Positions 23,801 to 28,590 of a DNA stretch of 29,576 nt are shown one piece after another. Position 1 is the stretch's first letter; the number at the start of each line of letters is the position of its first letter. The notes under the pieces are model-generated. The model worked only from the letters and a program-made list of their open reading frames with translations. It was not told the DNA's origin and did not search any database. Made by a program: the position numbers and the translations under genes. The stretch is from Saccoglossus kowalevskii (Eukaryota; Hemichordata; Enteropneusta; Harrimaniidae): assembly GCF_000003605.2 (NCBI RefSeq), contig NW_003139324.1:60803-90378 (forward strand). The letters are read 5' to 3'.

Positions 23801-26557
23801 GTGTTCTGTATTACATTGTGTGTTTGCCCATTATGTTTGTACTGGTATTGGTATATCATATGGGAATATTAGGTGAGTGTTGTTATTTTGAGAGAATATA
23901 TACAGACATTAGAAGAATATTATGATATTAATATTCATATGTTTACGAAATTACTCCCTTTTATAAAATATTCCAAAATACCCAATTCCACCAATAAAGG
24001 ATGGTAGTTGTCGCGCCACGCATGTGCAAGATCTTGGACTCATATGAACAAAGATGGCGACTTTGACTGTTGGGCGAACCAAAGAGTACAGACTGAGACG
24101 TTACCAGGCTTTAATTAGATATTTTGTAGATGATTGGAAAGTATCCAAGTCCAATTGGAATTAGTCCAAGTCACGCCTAGGTCAAACCTCATACTTGCAA
24201 TTTCCATTAGAAGAGCGCATTGGATTGTGGGAAAATCAATGTTTATCAACACAAACGTTGCACATGCCTGGTGCGACGACCACCGACATTTATATATTTC
24301 ACCAGCCTCATTATTAGTAAGAGTAATGTTTGATATTTGTTTGTGTCTTCAAAATATGTTTGCTTTATACTGACTAGCTATATCAGCATTTGTATGATAT
24401 GTTGGTGTGTTGGAGAGACACATTCATTATAATTGAATTACAGTTGTACCTCTACCATACTGGCCATTAAAGTTATAATGAACAATCTCTAATATACTAG
24501 TCTGTGTGAGAGGGTCATATTTTATAGTAATATTAACCAATCACAGTGGCATTTCCAGTATACCTCATTTGAGAGGTACATACATTATAATGACCAAACA
24601 GAGTAACACCTTTATTATACTGTATTGTTTCGGAGATACTTGCAATATAGAGCTATATTGGCCAATCAGAGTGTATCTCTGTTATTCTGGTCCGTCTACG
24701 AGGTACGTACATTATAGCCATAATGTTGCACCTTCAATATGCTGGTCAGTTTTAAAGTCAAATACGTCATTGTTATAACGGCCATTCAGATTGATATTTC
24801 TGTTACAGTGGTTCATTTGAACGATACATACATTATAGTAATATTGGACAATCATATTTACATCATTGTTGCACTGGTTCAAATGATAGATACAAACATC
24901 GTAGTTTAATGACCATTTGTCTACCGAGACTATACCATGGAATTTGAAACCTGACTGATATCATTGTTTTACTATTTGATGTGTTTCTTAGGAGTGTGGA
25001 TTCCTCTGGTAATCGTCTTAGTTTGTAAGGGACTGCTTCTTGTATTTGTTGTATTCCGGCTGAATTGGCAGAAGCAAGCAGATAAGGTATGGGAGTAAAG
25101 TGTTTGTTTATATTCACAAAATATTATATTTAGCTCTAGAAATTCAGGTTGATTCTGTTGATAAAATCAACATTTAAATATATCAGCATTACGATATACC
25201 TTGCATACTATTTTATTTGGTGCGTAAGAGTAACCTATTTTGTAATTGTGTTATATGACATCATATCAATGTGTCAGAAGTTCTGTGGTTGGGGTTGTTC
25301 AAAATGGCAGAATAAACATGTCAATATTTTTTATGTTTCACATGCTCCTTATTGAGTGGATCACAGTATGCCAGCACAGTGTGTTTACATTCTTTTTAGC
25401 TCTGCTGTCGACTTTGTCGAGTGGAGCTTATCATATGAGTGATTGTTCGTTGTCGTCTGTCGTCAGTGTTAATGTTTTACTTTTTCGACTTCTTCTTGAA
25501 AACTACAAGCCTGAATGCTTTGATACTTGGTGTATATGTACCTTGGGTAGACCTCTCTTAGATTTGTTCATTTCATGATGATATCTTTAATTCTCTAATT
25601 TTGGTTAATATTTTTGTCATTTTTGGTAAAAAGTGACATTTTCGACTTCTTGTTAAAAAGTCCAATTGTTTTGATATTACATATATAGGTACTACATGTG
25701 GACTACTCCCAAATTTGTTCATTTTGTGATGATATCTTCAATTCTCTAATTTTAGTGAATATTTTTGTAATTTTTGGTAAAAAGTTATATTTTCGACTTC
25801 TTGTTGAAAACCGCAAGTCTGATTGCTCTTATATTACATATATAGGTACTACATGTGGACCTCTTTCAGATTTGTTAATTTTGTAGTGATATCTTCAATT
25901 ACTTAATTTTAATGATTATTTTTGTCATTTTTGGTGAAAAGTGATATTTTTGAATTCTTGTTGAAAACAGCAAGTTCTGTTGCTTTGATACTATACATAT
26001 TCTTCATTTTCTAATGATATCATCTGTTCTTTAATTGAAATGTACATTGCCAACAGCAGAGCTATCTCAGCCGACAGGCTGCTTGTCATATAACCTCTGT
26101 TATTGTTGTGTTTTTTCAGGCACAAGAAAGAGCCAATGTTAATAGAGATAATACATCTGATAGTGTGCCACAATTTGTGGGTGTTAACATGGACCAGATA
26201 AAGATTGAGCACAAAAATTCATATACACAGACTGGTCTTCCAACAAGCGCAGAAGTTACCATAGTACCTTCAGATAACTACTCTAGTAATAACGGCAGAA
26301 ATTCGACCTATAGCTTTGTAGAACAGAATATGGAACAAACTAATCAACCGTCTTTGAAGACACTTATATGGCGACGGATATTTACATTGCTATTTGCATT
26401 AACACTATTAGGAATAAGTGTGGCTGTTCAGTTTCTGGTTGTCATTCCTCCAATCAGTGATCCTATAAATAATTGCTTTTCTGCAAATATGACTGACTCC
26501 ATGTATAATATCAGTATTATTAATGGTACTAATATATGCAATGATACACTTACATAA
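11756..26557 (+). CDS. SLC47A: MATE family multidrug and toxin extrusion transporter (SLC47A-like), 15 coding exons
   Basis: Spliced coding region: 11756-11887, 12208-12309, 13629-13697, 15292-15440, 16439-16481, 17305-17447, 18154-18251, 18350-18463, 21148-21215, 21700-21808, 22321-22396, 22928-22997, 23740-23872, 24992-25086, 26120-26557. Lengths sum to 1839 nt, giving 612 residues and a TAA stop. All 14 introns are GT-AG, with phases 0,0,0,2,0,2,1,1,0,1,2,0,1,0, and every join stays open. The protein reads as two MatE halves of six membrane spans each, a hydrophilic cytoplasmic loop (about 460-548), and a 13th span (about 554-576) as in animal MATE1. Recognisable motifs are FCG near residue 62, NVTGV (81-85), GSACDTL, KYLLTQ, STWAGWSYECLNDW (about 243-255), EWWAFEVG (272-279), RVGNTLGA (318-325) and LNWQKQA. 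By recall, the family exports organic cations in exchange for protons at the plasma membrane. Compared with human MATE1, Glu273 and Glu278 (E272, E277) and Cys63 and Cys127 (C62, C126) are kept, Glu389 is Asp388, and Glu300 is Gly299. Orthology to SLC47A1 versus A2 cannot be decided. Confidence 0.95.
12208..12309 (+). CDS. SLC47A: MATE gene exon 2 (residues 45-78, TM1 to start of TM2)
   Basis: Acceptor TTTCAG at 12202-12207, donor GTGAGT at 12310. It encodes the first hydrophobic span and the FCGRVDKETLAGAALGLS loop and start of TM2. This corresponds to the FCGHLGKLELDAVTLA region of human MATE1. Cys62 matches the conserved Cys63 of the human protein. Both ends are phase 0. Confidence 0.93.
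12472..12642 (+). mobile_element. TACTGTAAA-type MITE, subfamily 2, copy b (171 bp), in MATE intron 2
   Basis: The left end is TACTGTAGACTACTTTATTT and the right end is TTCATTTTACAGTA. It shares its interior with 9937-10143 but has lost part of the right terminus (the CGAAAATAAAGTA segment). TA flanks both sides. Confidence 0.78.
12880..13004. mobile_element. TTAA-type MITE family A, short form, copy 2 (125 bp), in MATE intron 2
   Basis: The left end is AGCACAGTGGTTGTCGCGCA. The right end in reverse complement is AGGGCGACAGTCGTCACGCC and is followed by TTAA; the left flank is TTAT. The interior has a hairpin (CATGTAAA...TTTACATG) and CTATGAGTCCCATATCGAAC, shared with 16133-16257, and the two copies are equal in length. 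Confidence 0.85.
13395..13558. mobile_element. TTAA-type MITE family B (164 bp), in MATE intron 2
   Basis: It is flanked by TTAA on both sides (13391-13394 and 13559-13562). The left end AGCGAGGTGAGGGGGGTGTC and the reverse-complemented right end AGCAGGAGGGTTGTCACCTG share AGC, GAGGG and GTCACCTGCG after a small indel. Terminal sequences differ from family A apart from the AGC start. Confidence 0.75.
13629..13697 (+). CDS. SLC47A: MATE gene exon 3 (residues 79-101)
   Basis: Acceptor TTTCAG precedes 13629 and donor GTAAGT follows 13697. It encodes FSNVTGVCVAHGFGSACDTL plus FSQ. The NVTGV and GSACDTL motifs are hallmark MATE residues of TM2 and the following loop. Both ends are phase 0. Confidence 0.94.
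13770..13890. mobile_element. Putative MITE with GATGTCATC inverted arms, in MATE intron 3
   Basis: The left arm contains GAGTGTGATGTCATC and the right arm contains GATGACATCACAAGAGTGAG, with CTCCCAGTG and CGAGAGG-type outer ends. The match is imperfect and the target duplication (ATAAT/ATTAT-like flanks) is unclear. Confidence 0.5.
14841..15035. mobile_element. Putative MITE with GTAGACTGGC inverted termini, in MATE intron 3
   Basis: The left end is TAGGTAGACTGGCACAGTCT. The right end in reverse complement is TAGGGTGTAGACTGGCCCAG. Both continue into a GTGATTT/GCGATTT segment. The interior has TTAACG and GTTAACGC stretches. Target duplication is not certain. Confidence 0.6.
15292..15440 (+). 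CDS. SLC47A: MATE gene exon 4 (residues 102-151, TM3)
   Basis: Acceptor TTTGTAG ends at 15291 and the donor after 15440 is GTTAGT. It encodes TFGSENKKYVGVVLQRS followed by TM3 and the IDREVAR loop. Cys126 corresponds to human MATE1 Cys127. The exon ends in phase 2, and the split Arg codon is completed by exon 5. Confidence 0.93.
15504..15700. mobile_element. MITE with CCGTAGTTGT termini and G-runs (197 bp), in MATE intron 4
   Basis: The left end TACCGTAGTTGTCCAAGTAT and the reverse-complemented right end TACCGTAGTTGTTCGAGTAT are near-identical and continue into AAACCCCT, flanked by TA. The interior has a run of 14 G (15561-15574) and one of 10 G (15650-15659). Confidence 0.82.
15715..16020 (+). 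repeat. Diverged relic of the intron 8 repeat family, in MATE intron 4
   Basis: Segments such as TTCAAGATGTCTAAATGGCA and ACATTTCTGGCATTCTGGAA match the style and order of the 19158-21081 repeats, where ATTTCTGGCATTCCGGAA and AAGATGGC-type motifs occur. It is too diverged to give clean ends. Confidence 0.5.
16133..16257. mobile_element. TTAA-type MITE family A, short form, copy 3 (125 bp), in MATE intron 4
   Basis: It is flanked by perfect TTAA on both sides (16129-16132 and 16258-16261). The left end is AGCGCAGTGATCGTCTCGCA and the reverse-complemented right end is AGGGCAGTAGTCGTCGCGCC. The interior is nearly identical to 12880-13004. Confidence 0.9.
16439..16481 (+). CDS. SLC47A: MATE gene exon 5 (residues 151-165)
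   Basis: A 43-nt micro-exon between acceptor TCTTGCAG and donor GTAAGT. It completes Arg151 and encodes GATTYVHVFMTGVP, matching the TYVTIFIPALP region before TM4. The second AG at 16439-16440 would shift the frame, so the first AG is the one used. Confidence 0.9.
16818..16835. repeat. Short perfect hairpin in MATE intron 5
   Basis: TCCGGTCA and its exact inverse TGACCGGA are separated by TT. It lies in intron 5 with no known role. Confidence 0.5.
17305..17447 (+). CDS. SLC47A: MATE gene exon 6 (residues 166-213, TM4-TM5)
   Basis: Acceptor CATTTTAG ends at 17304 and donor GTATGT begins at 17448. It encodes two hydrophobic segments around KYLLTQ and ends in LDLGI. The split codon AG|T gives Ser213. 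The family motif KYLLNQ is nearly identical. Confidence 0.93.
17560..18060 (+). repeat. Diverged copy of the intron 8 repeat family, in MATE intron 6
   Basis: It contains CTGACTGGTGGCCATATTGC, TTCAATGAATGCTCTTTCAG and ATTCAAACTTCACAAATACA, which parallel motifs of the 19158-21081 array in the same orientation and order. Confidence 0.55.
18154..18251 (+). CDS. SLC47A: MATE gene exon 7 (residues 213-246, TM6)
   Basis: Acceptor ATTTCAG ends at 18153 and donor GTAAGG begins at 18252. It encodes GAALAHS and TM6, then KIRKLHKSTWAG. The next intron is only 98 nt long. Confidence 0.92.
18350..18463 (+). CDS. SLC47A: MATE gene exon 8 (residues 246-284, TM7)
   Basis: Acceptor TTCTATAG ends at 18349 and donor GTAAGT begins at 18464. 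It encodes GWSYECLNDW, a conserved interdomain motif, then TM7 with EWWAFEVG. Glu272 and Glu277 align with Glu273 and Glu278 of human MATE1, which are essential for transport. Confidence 0.95.
18483..18521 (+). repeat. Short 20-bp direct duplication in intron 8
   Basis: GGACCTATATGTACA occurs at 18483 and again at 18503, a two-unit tandem repeat just downstream of the exon 8 donor. Confidence 0.6.
19158..19970 (+). repeat. Hairpin-headed dispersed repeat, copy 1, in MATE intron 8
   Basis: It opens with an imperfect hairpin (AGTCTCCATT...AACGGGGACT) around GGACACAGTCCG. It then has subrepeats built from TTCAAATTTTATATATTCAT, GATTCAAAATG and GGCGGCCATTTTTATG-type motifs. It ends with GGACTGTGCCATGCATGGCT. 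No coding capacity is seen. It resembles long non-coding repeats known from other marine invertebrate genomes, but I cannot name the family. Confidence 0.7.
19976..21081 (+). repeat. Hairpin-headed dispersed repeat, copy 2, in MATE intron 8
   Basis: It starts directly after copy 1 with a perfect-armed hairpin AGTCCCCGTT...AACGGGGACT (19976-20010) and ends with the same GGACTGTGCCATGCATGGCT. It is about 290 bp longer than copy 1 because it has extra internal subunits of the type TTGGTATATACATTAGACAT, ACCTTGATGCACATCATTTT, GGCCGAATGGCGGCCATTTT. A GTGCGTGCGTGCGTGC microsatellite lies at about 20034-20049. Confidence 0.72.
21148..21215 (+). CDS. SLC47A: MATE gene exon 9 (residues 284-306)
   Basis: Acceptor AATACAG ends at 21147 and donor GTAAGT begins at 21216. 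It encodes GTVGDTELAAQGAVFGLAYF and FYT. The ELAAQ motif matches the family. The residue after VF is Gly299, where human MATE1 has Glu300. Confidence 0.93.
21700..21808 (+). CDS. SLC47A: MATE gene exon 10 (residues 307-343)
   Basis: Acceptor ATTTTAG ends at 21699 and donor GTAAGT begins at 21809. It encodes IPLGYSEAISIRVGNTLGAN followed by EPHKARR and the start of the next span. RVGNxLGA is a strongly conserved MATE motif. Glu313 sits where human MATE1 has an aliphatic residue. Confidence 0.95.
22321..22396 (+). CDS. SLC47A: MATE gene exon 11 (residues 343-368)
   Basis: Acceptor ATCTTTAG ends at 22320 and donor GTGAGT begins at 22397. It encodes a hydrophobic span followed by SRDVIGLLYTSER, matching the CKDHVGYIFTTDRD region of human MATE1. 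Phase 2 exit. Confidence 0.93.
22928..22997 (+). CDS. SLC47A: MATE gene exon 12 (residues 368-391)
   Basis: Acceptor TTTGCAG ends at 22927 and donor GTAAGT begins at 22998. It encodes REVVVMIAQVAPLMAVYQIF and DAIG. Asp388 occupies the position of the essential Glu389 of human MATE1. Gln385 replaces the nearby human histidine. Confidence 0.93.
23190..23600 (+). repeat. Dispersed repeat with CGACTTCTTGTTGAAAA-type units, copy 1, in MATE intron 12
   Basis: It has TTTCATATGGGTGATTGTC at one end and AGAGCTATCTCAGCCGAGTG at the other. Two units contain AACTTCTTGAAAACTACAAG and TTGATTTGATATTATGCACA. It matches the array in intron 14 in the same orientation. Confidence 0.7.
23740..23872 (+). CDS. 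SLC47A: MATE gene exon 13 (residues 392-436)
   Basis: Acceptor AATGTAG ends at 23739 and donor GTGAGT begins at 23873. It encodes MASLGALQGCGLQKVIAIVN followed by a long hydrophobic segment and GILG. The GALQGCGLQKVIAIVN motif matches the GVLRGSGNQKVGAIVN signature of the C-terminal MatE half. The ATG at the exon start is internal and is not a separate gene. Confidence 0.94.
23998..24288. mobile_element. TTAA-type MITE family A, long form, copy 4 (about 290 bp), in MATE intron 13
   Basis: The left end is AGGATGGTAGTTGTCGCGCC, the right end in reverse complement carries GGTGGTCGTCGCACC, and the left flank is ATAA. It shares GGTCAAACCTCAT, TTTCCATT, ATTGGATTGTGGG and CAATGTTTATCAACACAAA with 5077-5271. 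It has about 95 extra bases in the middle, which hold a 36-codon frame (24054-24164). Confidence 0.75.
24054..24164 (+). other. Small 36-codon ORF inside MITE copy 4 (not recognised)
   Basis: An ATG in AAGATGGCG context opens a frame reading MATLTVGRTKEYRLRRYQAL followed by IRYFVDDWK and a TAG stop. It is absent from the shorter copy at 5077-5271. It has a basic, helix-like composition. It could be the remnant of the autonomous element's first coding exon or a captured host exon, or chance; I do not recognise the family. Confidence 0.35.
24430..24920 (+). repeat. Degenerate tandem repeat, period about 57-69 bp, in MATE intron 13
   Basis: Units centre on GATACATACATTATAGTAAT and TTGGCCAATCAGAGTGTATC with TGTTATACTGGTTCATTTGA-like linkers. 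They occur near 24510, 24579, 24636, 24705, 24762, 24826 and 24892. The units are well diverged. Confidence 0.7.
24992..25086 (+). CDS. SLC47A: MATE gene exon 14 (residues 436-467, TM12)
   Basis: Acceptor TTTCTTAG ends at 24991 and donor GTATGG begins at 25087. It encodes GVWIPLVIVLVCKGLLLVFV and VFRLNWQKQADK. The LNWxK motif closes the core MatE fold. Confidence 0.93.
25400..26090 (+). repeat. Tandem repeat, period about 151-157 bp, in MATE intron 14
   Basis: TCGACTTCTTGTTGAAAA-type starts occur at 25486, 25643, 25794 and 25951. Each is followed by TTTGATATTACATATATAGG, ACTACATGTGGAC, TTTGTTCATTTTGTGATGAT and TTTTTGGTAAAAAGT. It is bounded by GTCGACTTTGTCGAGTGGAG on the left and AGAGCTATCTCAGCCGACAG on the right. 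It is the same family as the shorter copy in intron 12 and reaches close to the exon 15 acceptor. Confidence 0.82.
26120..26557 (+). CDS. SLC47A: MATE gene terminal coding exon 15 (residues 468-612, TM13 and C-terminal tail)
   Basis: Acceptor TTTTTTCAG ends at 26119 and the stop TAA is at 26555-26557. It encodes a hydrophilic, Ser/Asn-rich cytoplasmic loop, then WRR and a hydrophobic span (about 554-576), then a short tail expected outside the cell. The tail holds four N-glycosylation sequons (N590, N597, N602, N608) and Cys586 and Cys607. A 13th span is typical of animal MATE1-type proteins and absent from bacterial MATE proteins. Confidence 0.93.
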   Translation, partial: AQERANVNRDNTSDSVPQFVGVNMDQIKIEHKNSYTQTGLPTSAEVTIVPSDNYSSNNGRNSTYSFVEQNMEQTNQPSLKTLIWRRIFTLLFALTLLGISVAVQFLVVIPPISDPINNCFSANMTDSMYNISIINGTNICNDTLT

Positions 26558-27032
26558 TTAGCTATAAAGCTTTATTTGTACCCTCAAATTCAAGTGATTT
26601 AATTTTTTGAAATCATGAAAATAAGGAAAACAGTACTTAGTGATTTTTTAAAAATATATCTGGGGAGTGTCTAAGTTTTTTTAATGAAGGTAAATGGTAA
26701 ATTGAGGCGTTCATATGCACATGTTCACTGTCGAATTTTAACTTGACATTGTATTATGTAAAATTACTGTAATGTAGTAATCTGAGATATATTTAAGCTT
26801 TTGTTGAGATTTTTTTTATATCACAAGTATCAGATTATTGTATAATTCACTAAGTATACTTTGTATAAAACAATATTTTAAAGAAAATTGCGTGTTTTGT
26901 GTAAGACGTGAGTTGGGGCACAGCAAGAACCACCCCATAATTTAATCTAGAACTCTTTGTTGAATCATGGACGTCTCTAGTTGAATATACCTGGACACCA
27001 CTAATGATAATTTTCAAGTTAGATTTATTTTT
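26558..27032 (+). other. Probable 3' UTR and flank of the MATE gene
   Basis: AT-rich sequence after the stop codon. No strong poly(A) signal appears soon after the stop; the first clear AATAAA motifs on this strand are at 27147-27152 and 27450-27455, so the transcript end is unresolved. Confidence 0.4.
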
Positions 27033-27110
27033 ATTGGCGACATATAGGAATCGAACCCTGTATCTTTTAGATAAGTTGGGGAGGTCGCTCTACTGACTTA
27101 GTTAAGTTGG
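27033..27110 (-). repeat. tRNA-like pseudogene or SINE head
   Basis: On the - strand, an A-box-like TAACTAAGTCAGTAGAGCG (about 27085-27103) is followed by a B box GGTTCGATTCC (27048-27058). The spacing is 28 nt, close to normal. The acceptor and T stems do not pair properly, so it is not a working tRNA. It most likely derives from a tRNA-type SINE or is a tRNA relic. Confidence 0.5.
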
Positions 27111-27699
27111 TGATTTTTAAAGGCATGCAGTGAATGACACGTGACAAATAAATGCGTGTATAAACTGTGTCACGTCATGTACATCCGCGTATTTTTGTTT
27201 CACTCGCATTGCATTGTTTATCTACACTGAAACGGGCACATAACGTGTGGGCTGAATGTAAAGCGAGCAGTTCATTCATGTGTGTATGTGTTCGGTGCAA
27301 GTAAGGGACCCCGCCCCTCAATGTTTCTGGCTTTAGAATCGCCTCTGGTTATGTTGTAATTGTTATATAGAATTCATCATGTAAATCTGATTGTTCAACA
27401 AATATGGCTTGTGATGCACAAGATGTAGAGTGTGATGAACGTCCTAATGAATAAATTTTGATTAGTTTAGCAAGTTAATACATGTCCCGATCACATCTTA
27501 ATATATTTTGTACATAAATGGCATAACGGCAGATTATAAATTACCTGACATTAAAATATTATGACGATGTACAGCATTTACTGGGAAGTGTATTAAGCTG
27601 AGATGTTGAAATTTGAGTCAATACGAAACCACCAGGTTGTTTTGACAAATGCTTTGAATATCATACGGCACAATAAATGTGCTGATCTCAAGTACATTC
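27111..27699. other. Non-coding interval
   Basis: No gene is recognised. It contains two AATAAA motifs (27147 and 27450) that could serve the upstream gene. Confidence 0.35.
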
Positions 27700-28590
27700 C
27701 GGTCAGTTTCGCGATTTTTCAGCAAAATGTTACTTCTTTGCAGCCTATTTACCCAACTTTCATGTGTTTTTATTTGACATTACCCTGCTTTTATAAATTT
27801 TAAGAGAATTTTCCCCTCTTTCCAAACAACTTTTGAACCTAAATCCAATTTTAAAACTAACAATATATGCTTCACGTAACTTACTTTACCGTGGACTTTT
27901 TATGAATTTCCATGCCAATTGTACGACTTTCCATCTAACTGTAACTACTCTTCAACCTAATTCCATGGGTATACAGCAAACTTTACCTACTTTTCCAGCC
28001 ACCTTTCAAGACTATATTCTAACTAAATGTTAAGACTTAGACTTCCACCGATCTCTACAATATTCTTGCAGACTTTAACTTTTTACTGCTTTCCAGCCAA
28101 CTTTTTTTGATTCACCAGTCAAATTTTACAACTTTTCAACAACTAATTTTAAACTAATTACACAACTGTCCACCACATTTCTACTACTTTCCCGGCGCTT
28201 TTGTTCTCTTCTTTCAACTAAAAACGTTTACTACTTCCCAAGGCACTTTTTTAATCTTCCTATCTAAATTTGTTGATTTTCAAACCAAACTTTTAATTTC
28301 AACCCCTTACATTTACGAACAATTTTTTGTCAACTTTTACAATTTACCACCATACTTGCACTACTTTGCAGCCACTTTTGAGATTCTTCAACCATATTTT
28401 ATGACTGCTTATGTGTTCTTTCTTACCAACTTTTCAGCCAATTAACACGACATTTAACCACAATTTCCTACATTCCAGTCGACTATTACGACTAAACTCC
28501 AAACTTTCATGACTCTTCAAACAACATTTACCAACGTTCAATACTTTGTACCAAATTTTTCAACCACTTTTCAGCCAGATTTTACAAATC
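27700..28590 (+). repeat. Ancient 21-bp minisatellite, about 900 bp, G-poor on the + strand
   Basis: Successive 21-base units can be laid end to end, for example TTTCAGCAAAATGTTACTTC plus T, TTGCAGCCTATTTACCCAAC plus T, TTTCCATGCCAATTGTACGA plus C and TTTCCATCTAACTGTAACTA plus C. The consensus is about TTTCCAGCCAACTTTTACGA plus C. Translated in frame it gives a 7-residue periodicity (FHANCTT, FHLTVTT, LQPN...), but stops interrupt it. About 40 units are present, strongly diverged and with indels. Confidence 0.8.

Noticed and set aside
23740-23925. Frame starting ATG at 23740 as an independent gene
   Set aside because: It is exon 13 read through its donor into intron; the frame and MATE motifs continue from exon 12.
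24430-26090. CRISPR-like arrays from the regularly spaced repeats
   Set aside because: Units are long, diverged, contiguous without unique spacers, and sit in eukaryotic introns.
26108-26557. Reading frame of 149 codons as a separate small gene
   Set aside because: Its first four codons are intronic; the TTTTTTCAG acceptor at 26119 and the open join to exon 14 show it is the last MATE exon.
27033-27110. Functional tRNA gene
   Set aside because: A and B boxes are present but the acceptor and T stems do not pair.
27117-27350. TTAAAGGCATG start considered as another TTAA MITE
   Set aside because: No convincing inverted partner or second TTAA flank was found.
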